Assembly (NCBI RefSeq): GCF_001426905.1
Contig: NZ_LMFQ01000020.1
Coordinates: 354,148-418,147 of the forward strand
Direction: 5' to 3'
Length of the DNA: 64,000 nt
From: Caulobacter sp. Root1455
Lineage (GTDB): Bacteria > Pseudomonadota > Alphaproteobacteria > Caulobacterales > Caulobacteraceae
Part shown: piece after piece, positions 47,170 to 55,564 of the stretch
Layout of the letters: each line of letters opens with the position of its first letter
Numbering within the stretch: the stretch's first letter is position 1
The notes under the pieces: model-generated
Databases searched by the model: none
The model's input: the letters and a program-made list of their open reading frames with translations, nothing else
What the model was told of the DNA's origin: nothing
Program-made: the position numbers and the translations under genes

Positions 47170-47712
47170 ATGACCGCCGCCGAAGACATCCTCGATCGCG
47201 CCGCCGCAGCGGCCCTGTCCCTGGCCGCCGACCGGCCGTGGACTCAGATCAGCCTGCGCGACATCGCCCTGAAGGCCGAGGTCCCGTTCGCCGAGCTCTA
47301 TGCGCGCGCCGACGGCAAGGGCGCGGTGCTGAACCATCTGGCCGCCCGCTTCGACCGCGCCGCCCTGGCCACCGTCTCGGCCGAGGACGCCACCACCCAC
47401 GACCGCCTGTTCGACGCCGCCATGGCCCGGATCGAGGCGATGGAGCCGCACCGCGCCGCCCTGATCGCCATCAGCCGCTCCGAGAGCCTGGTGATCTCGG
47501 CCCTGCGCTTCCCCAAAACCGCCCGCGCCATACTGGAAGCCGCCGGCGTCGACGCCACGCCGGCTCGGCTGGCCGCGATGTCGGCCGTCTGGGGCCGCAC
47601 CCTGCAGGTCTGGCGTGACGACGAGGGCGCCCTGAACCGCACCATGGCGGAGCTGGACAAGCGCCTGAAGCAGATGGCCTCGAGCCTGGAGAAGGTCGGG
47701 GCGGGGCTCTAG
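47170..47712 (+). CDS. TetR-like regulator (or COQ9-like helical protein)
   Basis: 180 residues. The N-terminal helix-turn-helix is recognisable (ILDRAAAAALSLAADRPWTQISLRDIALKAEVPFAELYARADGKGAVL) although the recognition helix is unusual (AEVPFAELYARA), and a helical C-terminal domain follows. ATG at 47170. It could also be the bacterial COQ9/TetR-like type associated with quinone metabolism. Confidence 0.75.
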   Translation: MTAAEDILDRAAAAALSLAADRPWTQISLRDIALKAEVPFAELYARADGKGAVLNHLAARFDRAALATVSAEDATTHDRLFDAAMARIEAMEPHRAALIAISRSESLVISALRFPKTARAILEAAGVDATPARLAAMSAVWGRTLQVWRDDEGALNRTMAELDKRLKQMASSLEKVGAGL

Positions 47713-47732
47713 GTCTCTAAATTCGAAACAAA

Positions 47733-47766
47733 GAAAAAGCCCGCCGGGATCGCTCCCGGCGGGCTT
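47733..47766 (-). terminator. Bidirectional terminator between TetR-like gene and cysteine-repeat gene
   Basis: GCCCGCCGGGA and TCCCGGCGGGC flank a 4-base loop; on the minus strand TTTTTCTTTG follows, and on the plus strand TTGCTGTTTC. Confidence 0.88.
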
Positions 47767-47789
47767 GCTGTTTCAGGCTGTGCGCCCGA

Positions 47790-49130
47790 TCAGCTCTTGG
47801 TCTTGTTGGTCGGCAGCTTGCAGCCGCCGCCCACGCCCTTGGCCTGCAGGCAGGACAGCACTTCCTTGGCGTGCGGGGCGGTGGTGGCGAGCGGATAGGC
47901 CATCACCCAGCCGGGCAGGCCGTCCGAGCAAGCCACCTCGACATAGCCGTCGGTGGCGGTCTGGCCGATGATGCGAGCGCCCGAGACGGTGCAGCTGCCC
48001 TTGCCCAGGCCCTTCAGGTCGTTGGTCAGGCGCGAGAAGGCGGCGTCCGGCTTGGTGAAGCTGCAGCGGTAGCCGTTCATTTCCGAGGTGATGCAGTCGT
48101 AGACCGTGTTGCTGGTGGCGGTGAAGATGCCGATGCCGCCGTCGGGACGGTTGGAGCACTTCAGTTCGACGATCTCCTTGCGGGGATCGGGGCTGGGCAG
48201 CATGCCGTACTTCTCGACCTTGCAGTCGAAGCCGGCCTTGGTGGCCAGCTTGGTGTAGAGGCCGGCCTGCTCGGTCTGGGCGGCCACGGCGTCGCTCAGG
48301 GTGCAGCCGCCGCCGACGAAGCCGGCTTGGGCGCAGTCGATGGCCTTGACGAAGGCGCCGCCGGCGGCGGCCTGTTGCAGCACGTAGCCCTTGCCGTCCT
48401 GGCAGGCGACCTCGAAGTAGTTGTCGGTCTTGGTGCTGAGGATGTAGCGCTTGTCCTTGATCGCGCAGTTCTTGCCCGCGGCGGCGTTCAGCGTGTCGAC
48501 GACGGCCAGTTGGGTGGCCTTGTCGGTCAGCTTGCAGCTGACATTGCCGCCTTCGTCGTACAGCAGGCAGCTGTTGACCGTGACTTCCTGGTCCACATTG
48601 ATCGGGGCCGAGGTCTGGACGATGTAGCCGGCGCCGCCCTTACAGGCGACCTCGAAATAGGCGTTCTTGGCGCCGGCGCCGATGGCCCGGGCGTTTTCGA
48701 TGTCGCAAGGAGTCTGAGCCTTGGCCAGGTACGGCGCCAGACCGGCCTTGGGATTGGCGTTGCCCGGCAGGATGCAGGCCAGGGCGCTGGGCTTGCCATC
48801 GGCGGCCGCCGCGGCGGTCTCCAGGCAGCTGTAGGTCTGCGGAGCCGTGTCCTTCTTGGCCAGCACCGCGAAGCCCAGGCCCTGCTGGCAGGCGACTTCG
48901 TAATAGTCGGTGGCGGTCTTCTTGTCGTTGCCGATCAGGCGGGCGTCCGTGACGGTGCACGAAACGCCGGCGGTCTTGATCAGATCCGGCGCGGCCTTCA
49001 TGCCGGCCTCGCGGGATTTGGCGTCGACAGCGGGGGCGGCGGCCTTCTCCTTCGGCGCCGAGATCACGGCGGCCGGAATGAGCGCGGCGAGCGCGAGGGC
49101 GGCCGTCAGGCCGATCGCGATGGGCCTCAT
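47790..49130 (-). CDS. Exported protein with five tandem four-cysteine repeats
   Basis: 446 residues. Signal peptide about 1-24 (RPIAIGLTAALALAALIPAAVISA). The mature part is five repeats of about 77-84 residues, each with four cysteines: 58/81/102/119, 142/163/188/199, 222/243/266/276, 303/325/346/356 and 380/401/427/437. Each opens SC-V-x-x-R-x-I, then YFEVAC-x-x-G-x-G-Y-x-x and ends G-x-x-C-x-L. ATG at 49130 with AGGAGA upstream. Even cysteine counts per unit suggest two disulfides each. No known family recognised; probably periplasmic or cell-surface. Confidence 0.8.
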   Translation of the reverse strand: MRPIAIGLTAALALAALIPAAVISAPKEKAAAPAVDAKSREAGMKAAPDLIKTAGVSCTVTDARLIGNDKKTATDYYEVACQQGLGFAVLAKKDTAPQTYSCLETAAAAADGKPSALACILPGNANPKAGLAPYLAKAQTPCDIENARAIGAGAKNAYFEVACKGGAGYIVQTSAPINVDQEVTVNSCLLYDEGGNVSCKLTDKATQLAVVDTLNAAAGKNCAIKDKRYILSTKTDNYFEVACQDGKGYVLQQAAAGGAFVKAIDCAQAGFVGGGCTLSDAVAAQTEQAGLYTKLATKAGFDCKVEKYGMLPSPDPRKEIVELKCSNRPDGGIGIFTATSNTVYDCITSEMNGYRCSFTKPDAAFSRLTNDLKGLGKGSCTVSGARIIGQTATDGYVEVACSDGLPGWVMAYPLATTAPHAKEVLSCLQAKGVGGGCKLPTNKTKS

Positions 49131-49247
49131 GGGGGTATGTCTCCTGGGGTAAATTCCTCGCGCGGACTTAAGGCCCGCTTGCATCGGGGGTCAAGATGTC
49201 GTCCGACGGGGGCGCAATCATGACGACGGCCGGGAGCGGAGGACCAG

Positions 49248-50333
49248 ATGCGAGACGGGATCGAGGAAGACGCGCCCGAACCGCCCGAGAAAACGCACAG
49301 GCCGCGGCTGGTCTATCCGTTCGAAGCGGCGCCGGAGACGGGGTCGGGGCAGGCGATCGAGGTCGCGCCGGGCGTCCTGTGGCTGCGCCAGCCGCTGGGC
49401 GGCTCGCTGGGCTTCATCAATGTCTGGGCGATCGCCGACGGCGAGGGCTGGGCGGTGGTCGACACCGGCCTTCAGACCAAGGAGACCTCGCAGGCCTGGC
49501 GGGCGGCGTTCGCCGGAGCCCTGGGCGGGCGGCCGGTCACCCGGGTGATCTGCACCCACCTTCATCCCGACCATGTGGGCTTGGCCGGCTGGATCGCCCG
49601 CAAGTTCGACGTCCGGCTGTGGATGACCCGGCTGGAATACTTCCAATGCCGGATGCTGGTGGCCGACACCGGCCGCGAGGCGCCCGAGGACGGGGTGCGG
49701 TTCTTCCACGCCGCCGGCTGGGATGACGACGCGATCGAGAACTACAAGGCCCGGTTCGGCGGCTTCGGCAAGGCGATCTACCAGATGCCCGACAGCTATC
49801 GCCGCCTGAGCGACGGCGAGACCTTCCGCATCGGCGACCAGGACTGGCGGGTGGTGACCGGCCAGGGCCACTCGCCCGATCATGCCTGTCTGTGGTGTCC
49901 GGACCTGGACGTCCTGATCTCCGGCGACCAGGTGCTGCCGCGCATCTCGTCCAACGTCTCGGTGCATCCGACCGAGCCGGACGCCGACCCCCTGACCGAC
50001 TGGATCACCTCGCTGGCCAAGGTGAAGGCGGCCGTGCCGGACACGGTGCTGGTCCTGCCGGCCCACAACGACCCGTTCCGGGGACTGCACGCCCGCATCG
50101 ATCACCTGATCGGCGGCCATGAGCGCGGCCTGGGACGGCTGGAGGGCAAGCTGTCGGAACCCAAGCGCGCGGTCGACGTGTTCGGCGCCCTGTTCGCCCG
50201 GCCGATCGGTCCGGACCTGCTGGGCATGGCCACCGGCGAGGCGCTGGCCCACCTCAACTGCCTGATCGGCCGGGGGCTGGCCACGCGCGAGACCGACGGC
50301 GACGGGGTGAACTGGTACCGGGCGGCCGGCTAG
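49248..50333 (+). CDS. Metallo-beta-lactamase-fold hydrolase
   Basis: 361 residues. Metal motif THLHPDHVG, Asp in WAVVDTG, His in VVTGQGHSPDH, Asp in LISGDQVLP and a late His (LPAHNDPF) complete a dinuclear site. The C-terminal helical extension (HLIGGHERGL..GEALAHLNCLIGRGL) resembles the LACTB2-like wing. ATG at 49248. Substrate unknown; thioester or acyl hydrolysis is typical. Confidence 0.9.
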   Translation: MRDGIEEDAPEPPEKTHRPRLVYPFEAAPETGSGQAIEVAPGVLWLRQPLGGSLGFINVWAIADGEGWAVVDTGLQTKETSQAWRAAFAGALGGRPVTRVICTHLHPDHVGLAGWIARKFDVRLWMTRLEYFQCRMLVADTGREAPEDGVRFFHAAGWDDDAIENYKARFGGFGKAIYQMPDSYRRLSDGETFRIGDQDWRVVTGQGHSPDHACLWCPDLDVLISGDQVLPRISSNVSVHPTEPDADPLTDWITSLAKVKAAVPDTVLVLPAHNDPFRGLHARIDHLIGGHERGLGRLEGKLSEPKRAVDVFGALFARPIGPDLLGMATGEALAHLNCLIGRGLATRETDGDGVNWYRAAG

Positions 50334-50363
50334 TCGGGGACAGGCGCAGGCGCCTGTCCCGAC
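50333..50363. terminator. Hairpin between convergent genes (MBL / SRPBCC)
   Basis: GTCGGG-G-ACAGGCG pairs with CGCCTGTCCCGAC with one bulged G. It starts at the MBL stop and ends 16 bases from the SRPBCC stop. No T-run. Confidence 0.55.
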
Positions 50364-50379
50364 GGCGTCGCGGACGGCC

Positions 50380-50913
50380 TCAGGCCGGCAGGCGCTTGTC
50401 GTATTCCGCCTTGAGCCCCCTCCAGACCTCCCAGAAGGACGTCGTCTGCGGCTTGCCGCCGATCCGCGCGGCCAGGATGTCCAGGTGCGTGTGCCAGCCG
50501 GCGCTGACATTGAGCAGGGTGGCGCGGTCGGGCGCGCGTTTGTGGGTGACGGTCAGCAAGACCTTGTCGCCGGCGGGCTCCAGCTCGAACGAGACCTCGC
50601 CGGTGTTCCAGGCGATGGTCAGCTTGCGGCCCGGGTCCAGGTCGAGGATCCGGCTTTCCATGCTGTGTTCGGCGGCGAAGCCGTCGGGCCGGCGGCCGGG
50701 CGGGTCGCTGAGTTCGTCATTGCGCCAGGTGAACGTGAACGGCGCGCCGGCCTTCACGTCCATCTGGCCCGCGGCCAGCCATTGGCGGCGCAGTTCGCTC
50801 TCGGTCAGATACGCCCAGACGCGATCGACCGGCCCGGGCAGCAGGCGCTGGATCCGCAGGGTCATGGGCTCGATCAGTTCGCCATAGGCGTCCAGGGTGG
50901 CGAGTTCCGTCAT
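50380..50913 (-). CDS. SRPBCC/AHSA1-domain protein
   Basis: 177 residues. RIQRLLPGPVDRVWAYLTESELRRQWLAAGQMD and the later GWHTHLDILAARI mark the AHSA1-like START fold that binds hydrophobic ligands. ATG at 50913 overlaps the ArsR stop (ATGA). ArsR-AHSA1 pairs are common and the regulator is expected to control both genes. Ligand unknown. Confidence 0.9.
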   Translation of the reverse strand: MTELATLDAYGELIEPMTLRIQRLLPGPVDRVWAYLTESELRRQWLAAGQMDVKAGAPFTFTWRNDELSDPPGRRPDGFAAEHSMESRILDLDPGRKLTIAWNTGEVSFELEPAGDKVLLTVTHKRAPDRATLLNVSAGWHTHLDILAARIGGKPQTTSFWEVWRGLKAEYDKRLPA

Positions 50914-51278
50914 TGATCGTTTCCTTGTCTGGGGGGCGGGGTCTTGCGGGCGTCCTCCTCGCGAAGGAGCCGGTCGAGCACGTCCAGACGGCTGGTCCAG
51001 AAGTGTTCGTAGAAGTTCAGCCACTCGTGGGCGCCGGCCAGCGGGCCGGGTTCGAGGCGGCACAGGTGGGTGCGGCCACGGATCTCGCGCTGGATCAGGC
51101 CGGCGCTTTCCAGGGCCTTGATGTGCTTGGAGGCGGCCGCCAGCGAGATCGAGAACGGCTCGGCCAGCTGGCCCACGGTCCGTTCGCCGTTCGCCAGTTC
51201 GCGCAGCATCCGGCGGCGGGTGGCGTCGCCGAGGGCGTGGAAGACGCTGTCCAATTGAGGGGTGAGTAATTCAACCAT
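50910..51278 (-). CDS. ArsR family transcription regulator
   Basis: 122 residues. Winged helix HALGDATRRRMLRELANGERTVGQLAEPFSISLAAASKHIKALESAGLIQRE. No metal-binding cysteines of classic ArsR, so metal sensing is unlikely. Two TCAACC-N4-GGTTGA palindromes at 51271 and 51311 cover its own start and promoter, indicating autoregulation. Co-transcribed with the SRPBCC gene. Confidence 0.93.
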   Translation of the reverse strand: MVELLTPQLDSVFHALGDATRRRMLRELANGERTVGQLAEPFSISLAAASKHIKALESAGLIQREIRGRTHLCRLEPGPLAGAHEWLNFYEHFWTSRLDVLDRLLREEDARKTPPPRQGNDQ

Positions 51279-51286
51279 GTGGTTGA
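51271..51286. promoter_or_regulatory. Operator 1 of ArsR gene
   Basis: TCAACCATGTGGTTGA, inverted repeat TCAACCA-TG-TGGTTGA, overlapping the ArsR start codon (51276-51278). Confidence 0.7.
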
Positions 51287-51310
51287 ATGTGTAGGGCGCT
51301 CGTCAGAGAG

Positions 51311-51326
51311 TCAACCGATCGGTTGA
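51311..51326. promoter_or_regulatory. Operator 2 of ArsR gene
   Basis: TCAACCGATCGGTTGA, a perfect palindrome with the same TCAACC half-site, centred exactly 40 bases from operator 1 (about four helical turns). Confidence 0.7.
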
Positions 51327-51337
51327 ATAATTTCCGA

Positions 51338-51360
51338 TCAAAGTCGAAACATTCGTTTGA
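51338..51360. promoter_or_regulatory. Possible MarR operator
   Basis: TCAAA..CGAA-ACA-TTCG..TTTGA: a nested imperfect inverted repeat 31 bases before the MarR start. Different half-site from the ArsR operators. Confidence 0.35.
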
Positions 51361-51390
51361 TATTTCGTGCGCGAATTATAACCTCGCCCC

Positions 51391-51834
51391 ATGACCACGC
51401 CTCCCGACCGCCGCCTGGTGTTCCTGCTCAACGTCGCGCACCGCAGGGTGCAGCGCTACGTCGAGGCCAAGATGGCCGCCAAGGGCGGGCTGACCGCCGC
51501 CCAGTCCGGGGCCCTGTTCGTGCTGGGCCAGAAGGACGGCGCCCTGATCGGCGAGGCCGCCGAGGCGCTGGACCTGGCCCCTTCGGCCATGACCGGCCTG
51601 GTCGACCGCATGGTCCGCGCCGAGCTGGTCGAGCGCCGGCCCGACCCCAAGGACGGCCGCGCCTTCCGCCTGCACCTGACGCCCCACGGCGAGGCGGCCC
51701 GCGAGGAGGCCAAGGCGGGGGTCGAGGGCCTGAACGCCCACCTCACCGACGGTTTCACGGACGACGAGATCGCCGTGGTGTCGCGCTGGCTGGCCAGCCT
51801 GCAATCGAAGTTCCCCAAAGGAGACCCCTCATGA
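51391..51834 (+). CDS. MarR family transcription regulator
   Basis: 147 residues. Winged helix LTAAQSGALFVLGQKDGALIGEAAEALDLAPSAMTGLVDRMVRAELVERRPDPKDGRAFRLHLT. First gene of a co-directional run to 55417; its stop overlaps the next start (ATGA). Likely senses a phenolic or fatty-acyl metabolite of the operon and represses it. Divergent from the ArsR pair. Confidence 0.92.
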   Translation: MTTPPDRRLVFLLNVAHRRVQRYVEAKMAAKGGLTAAQSGALFVLGQKDGALIGEAAEALDLAPSAMTGLVDRMVRAELVERRPDPKDGRAFRLHLTPHGEAAREEAKAGVEGLNAHLTDGFTDDEIAVVSRWLASLQSKFPKGDPS

Positions 51835-52601
51835 CCGACTACGTCCAGGTCGCCGTGGACGCCGGCGTGATGACCATCACCTTGGCCCGTCCGGACAAGA
51901 AGAACGCCCTGTCCAACGCCATGTACGGCGTGCTGGCCGACAGCCTGGAGCGGGCCGAGACCGATCCGTCCGTGCGGGTGGTGGTGTTCCAGGCCGACGG
52001 CGACAGCTTCAGCGCCGGCAACGACCTGCAGGACTTCACCGCCCAGGCCACCGGCGCCTTCACCGGCGAGCGCCATGTGATGCGGTTCCTGAAGAACCTG
52101 GCCAAGGCCACCCGGCCGCTGGTCGCCGCCGTCCAGGGCCAGGCCGTGGGCGTGGGCACGACCATGCTGCTGCATTGCGACCTGGTGTTCACCAGCCCCG
52201 ACGCCAGGCTGACCGTGCCGTTCGTCAACCTGGCCCTGGTGCCGGAAGCCGCCTCCAGCCTGCTGCTGCCGGCCCGCATCGGTCACGCCCGCGCCTACGC
52301 CATGTTCGCTCTGGGCGAGGCGGTGAGCGGCGAGACGGCCGCCGCCTGGGGCCTCGCGAACGCCTGCGTGCCGCTGGCCGACCTGCGCGCCAGGGCCCGG
52401 GCCGCCGCCGACCAGCTGGCCAAGCGTCCGCTGGGCGCCCTGACCGTCACCAAGAGCCTGATGCGCGACGCCGAGACGATCTCGGCCCTGATGGACAAGG
52501 AAGGCGAGCTGTTCGCCGCCCGTCTGCAGACCGCCGAGGCCCGCGAGGCCTTCATGGCCTTCGCCGAGCGCCGCGCGCCGGACTTCAGCAAGGTCGGCTG
52601 A
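51831..52601 (+). CDS. Enoyl-CoA hydratase/isomerase family protein
   Basis: 256 residues. Crotonase fold: RPDKKNALSNAMYGVLADSLE, oxyanion hole SFSAGNDLQDF and VQGQAVGVGTTMLLHCDLVF. At the catalytic position VNLALVPEAASSLLLPARIG has the Glu of the family. Acts on an acyl-CoA in fatty-acid or related catabolism. ATG at 51831. Confidence 0.92.
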   Translation: MTDYVQVAVDAGVMTITLARPDKKNALSNAMYGVLADSLERAETDPSVRVVVFQADGDSFSAGNDLQDFTAQATGAFTGERHVMRFLKNLAKATRPLVAAVQGQAVGVGTTMLLHCDLVFTSPDARLTVPFVNLALVPEAASSLLLPARIGHARAYAMFALGEAVSGETAAAWGLANACVPLADLRARARAAADQLAKRPLGALTVTKSLMRDAETISALMDKEGELFAARLQTAEAREAFMAFAERRAPDFSKVG

Positions 52602-52602
52602 A

Positions 52603-53022
52603 GTGGCCCTGGCCCTCGCCCTGATCCTGGCGGCGGCGCTGTTCGCCTTGGCGGGAATCCACCTCTACTGGGCGTTCGGCGGACGGTGGCCAGGGCATGA
52701 CGAGGCCTCGATGGTCGAGCATGTCGTCGGCCGCACGCGCGGCATGCGCGCGCCGAGCCTGGCCTCCGGCGTCGCGGTGGCCCTGGCGCTGGCGGCGGGC
52801 GGCGCCCTGGTCGCGGCGACCCTGGTTTCGACCCCGTGGGACACGGCGTTGAAGGTCGCGCGCTGGGGGCTGTTCGCGGTGTTCGCCGGTCGAGGCCTGG
52901 CGACCTACGTCCCGCCCGTCTTCCGCTATGCCGAGGGCACGCCGTTCGCGACGCTCAACCGCCGCGCTTACGGGCCGCTGTGCCTGGCGATCGCCCTGGG
53001 GCTTCTGATCCTGCAGCTGTAG
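52603..53022 (+). CDS. DUF3995 membrane protein
   Basis: 139 residues, about four hydrophobic helices with HLYWAFGGRWPG near the N-terminus, the DUF3995 signature. GTG start one base after the hydratase stop. Unknown function; tightly packed in the MarR operon. Confidence 0.8.
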   Translation: MALALALILAAALFALAGIHLYWAFGGRWPGHDEASMVEHVVGRTRGMRAPSLASGVAVALALAAGGALVAATLVSTPWDTALKVARWGLFAVFAGRGLATYVPPVFRYAEGTPFATLNRRAYGPLCLAIALGLLILQL

Positions 53023-53073
53023 CCCCAGTCACGACCACAAGGTCACAACGATAAAATCAAAGGGAGCGAACAC

Positions 53074-54042
53074 ATGGTCGACCGCATCAAATCGCCCTTC
53101 GGGGCCTTCACGGACGCGCGCGCCGTCGTCGCCGGCCACGACCTGACCGGCAAGGTCGCCATCGTCACCGGCGGGGCCACCGGCATCGGCGTCGAGACCG
53201 CCCGCGCCCTGGCCGAGGCCGGGGCCGAGGTGGTGATCGCCGTGCGCAAGCCGGACCTGGCCGAGGCGGCCGTCGCCGACATCCGGAAGACCGCGAAGGG
53301 CGAGGTGTCGTGGTCGATGCTGGACCTCTCCAGCTTCAAGTCGATCCGCGCCTTCGCCGAACGCTGGGGCGACCGGCCGCTGAACATCCTGATCAACAAC
53401 GCCGGGGTCATGGCCTGCCCGCTCGCCTATACCGAGGACGGGCTGGAGATGCAGATCGGCACCAACCACTTCGGCCACTTCCTGCTGTCGGTGCTGCTGG
53501 CCCCGAACCTGGTCGCCGGGGCCAGACAGTCGGGCAAGACCTCGCGCCTGGTGTCGCTGTCGTCGATCGGCCATCGCCGCGCGCCGATGAACTTCGACGA
53601 CCCGCACTTCCGTTCGCACCCGTACGAGAAATGGGAGAGCTACGGCCAGGCCAAGACCGCCAACGCCCTCTTCGCCGTCGGCTTCAACAGGCGCTTCAAG
53701 GACCAGGGCGTCACCGCCAACGCGGTGATGCCGGGCGGCATCTTCACCCCGCTGCAGCGCCACCTGCCGATCGAGGAGCAGAAGGCGATGGGCTGGCTCG
53801 ACGATGACGGCAAGCCGCGCGCGGGCTTCAAGACCCCCGAGCAAGGCGCCTCGACCAGCGTCTGGGCCGCCGTGGGCGACGAGCTGGAGGGGCGGGGCGG
53901 GCTCTATCTGGAGGACCTGGCCCAGGCCGCTCCCTGGGTCAAGGACCACCCCTGGGCGGGCGTCATGCCCCACGCCCTGGACCCCGAGGCGGCCGAACGC
54001 CTCTGGACCCTGTCGGTCGAAACCACCGGCGCGGGGGCCTGA
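53074..54042 (+). CDS. Short-chain dehydrogenase (retinol-dehydrogenase-like)
   Basis: 322 residues. Cofactor site VTGGATGIGVETARALAEAGA, INNAGVMACP, catalytic Ser in VSLSSIGHRRA and Tyr/Lys in SYGQAKTANALF. The WWW-dehydrogenase-like long form. ATG at 53074 with AAGGGAG upstream. Its stop overlaps the next start by one base (TGATG). Confidence 0.92.
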   Translation: MVDRIKSPFGAFTDARAVVAGHDLTGKVAIVTGGATGIGVETARALAEAGAEVVIAVRKPDLAEAAVADIRKTAKGEVSWSMLDLSSFKSIRAFAERWGDRPLNILINNAGVMACPLAYTEDGLEMQIGTNHFGHFLLSVLLAPNLVAGARQSGKTSRLVSLSSIGHRRAPMNFDDPHFRSHPYEKWESYGQAKTANALFAVGFNRRFKDQGVTANAVMPGGIFTPLQRHLPIEEQKAMGWLDDDGKPRAGFKTPEQGASTSVWAAVGDELEGRGGLYLEDLAQAAPWVKDHPWAGVMPHALDPEAAERLWTLSVETTGAGA

Positions 54043-54560
54043 TGCGGCAGCAGACCATCTGGCGGCTGGCCGGCCTGGCCGCCGTCCTGGGCGGGACGAT
54101 CGACCTGTTCGGCCCGCTGCTCTATCCGCACCTGGCCGAGCCGGTCCGGCTGTCGACCTATGTGCTGATCGACGTGCTGCTGCTGTTCGGCATGCTGGGG
54201 ATGCAGTCGGTGGCCGGACGGGTCATGGGCTGGCCGGGGCTGGTCGGCTTCGTGATCGCCGTGAGCGGCGTCCTGCTGGTCCGCAGTTCGGCGGCCGGAA
54301 TCTGGGGCGCGGCGTCCTACACCGTGGCCTCGGCGGTCTGGTCGATCGGCATGGTCGTGGTCGGGGCGGCGCTGCTGGCCGGGAAGGGACCGTTCCGCGC
54401 GCCCGCGGCCCTGTGGATCGCCGCCTTCGTCATTGGCCTTGCCGGTCTGGCGCTGAAGGATCAGGGTCTGGCCCATCGCCTGGCCGGCTGGTGCTTCGCC
54501 CTGGGCTTCGTCGCCGCCGGCGTCATCCTGGCCAGAACCGCATCGAGAGCAGAAGCATGA
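54042..54560 (+). CDS. Six-helix membrane protein, unknown
   Basis: 172 residues, nearly all hydrophobic with about five or six helices (e.g. LSTYVLIDVLLLFGMLGM, GLVGFVIAVSGVLLV). No family recognised. Overlaps both neighbours by 1 and 4 bases, so it is translated with the two dehydrogenases. Confidence 0.75.
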   Translation: MRQQTIWRLAGLAAVLGGTIDLFGPLLYPHLAEPVRLSTYVLIDVLLLFGMLGMQSVAGRVMGWPGLVGFVIAVSGVLLVRSSAAGIWGAASYTVASAVWSIGMVVVGAALLAGKGPFRAPAALWIAAFVIGLAGLALKDQGLAHRLAGWCFALGFVAAGVILARTASRAEA

Positions 54561-55417
54561 CCAGCCTTTCCGGCAAGACCCTGTTCATCACCGGCGCCTC
54601 GCGCGGCATCGGCCTGGCCATCGCCCTGCGCGCGGCCCGCGACGGGGCCAATATCGTCATCGCCGCCAAGACGGCGCAGGCCCATCCCAAGCTGCCCGGC
54701 ACCATCTACACCGCCGCCGCCGAGATCGAGGCGGCCGGCGGCAAGGCCCTGCCGCTGGTGGTCGACGTGCGCGAGGAGGTCAGCGTCCAGTCGGCCGTCG
54801 ACAAGGCGGTCGAGACGTTCGGCGGCATCGACATCTGCGTGAACAACGCCTCGGCGATCTCGCTCACCGGCACCCTGTCGACCGACATGAAGCGCTACGA
54901 CCTGATGCACCAGATCAACGGGCGGGGCACGTTCCTGACCTCGAAGATCTGCCTGCCGCACCTGAAGAAGGCGGCCAACCCGCACATTCTGGCCCTGTCG
55001 CCGCCGCTGGACATCAAGCCCCGCTGGTTCGCGCCGCACGTCGCCTATTCGATGGCCAAGTACAATATGAGCCTGTGCATGCTGGGCATGGCCGAGGAGT
55101 TCCGCGCCGACGGCGTGGCCTGCAACGCCCTGTGGCCGCGCACCGCCATCGCCACCGCCGCCATCCAGTTCGCCCTGACCGGCGAGGAAGGCCTCAAGCA
55201 CTGCCGCACGGTCGAGATCATGGCCGACGCGGCGCACGCGATCTTCTGCAAGCCGTCGCGGGAATTCACCGGCCAGTTCGTGATCGACGACACGTTCCTG
55301 TACGGCGAGGGCGTGCGCGACTTCGACCCGTACCGCGTCGATCCGACCGCCACCCTGATGCCCGACTTCTTCGTGCCGGAGGACAGCGTCCCGCCGCCGG
55401 GGGTGGTGATCGGGTAA
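54557..55417 (+). CDS. Short-chain dehydrogenase (HSDL2-like)
   Basis: 286 residues. LFITGASRGIGLAIALRAARDGANIVIAAKT, CVNNASAI and Tyr/Lys in YSMAKYNMS. The Ser position reads ILALSPPLD, typical of the HSDL2-like group involved in fatty-acid or sterol metabolism. ATG at 54557. Last gene of the MarR operon, followed by a repeat element with a T-run. Confidence 0.92.
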   Translation: MTSLSGKTLFITGASRGIGLAIALRAARDGANIVIAAKTAQAHPKLPGTIYTAAAEIEAAGGKALPLVVDVREEVSVQSAVDKAVETFGGIDICVNNASAISLTGTLSTDMKRYDLMHQINGRGTFLTSKICLPHLKKAANPHILALSPPLDIKPRWFAPHVAYSMAKYNMSLCMLGMAEEFRADGVACNALWPRTAIATAAIQFALTGEEGLKHCRTVEIMADAAHAIFCKPSREFTGQFVIDDTFLYGEGVRDFDPYRVDPTATLMPDFFVPEDSVPPPGVVIG

Positions 55418-55424
55418 CCCACTC

Positions 55425-55553
55425 TCCGCTCATCCCGGCGAATGCCGGGACCCAGATGGAATGGCTTTAAGGCTGACGCCAAAAGCGCCGAGCTTTTCCA
55501 ATCCGCCACACCGTCATGGGATCTGGGTCCCGGCATTCGCCGGGATGAGCGGA
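55425..55553. repeat. Inverted-repeat element, CCGCTCATCCCGGCGAATGC type
   Basis: TCCGCTCATCCCGGCGAATG CCGGGACCCAGAT at the left and its complement at 55521-55553; each arm is also a hairpin. The right arm is followed by TTTTTT, so it can end the MarR operon transcript. Same unit as inside cydC (4160). Confidence 0.88.
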
Positions 55554-55564
55554 TTTTTTGGGAT

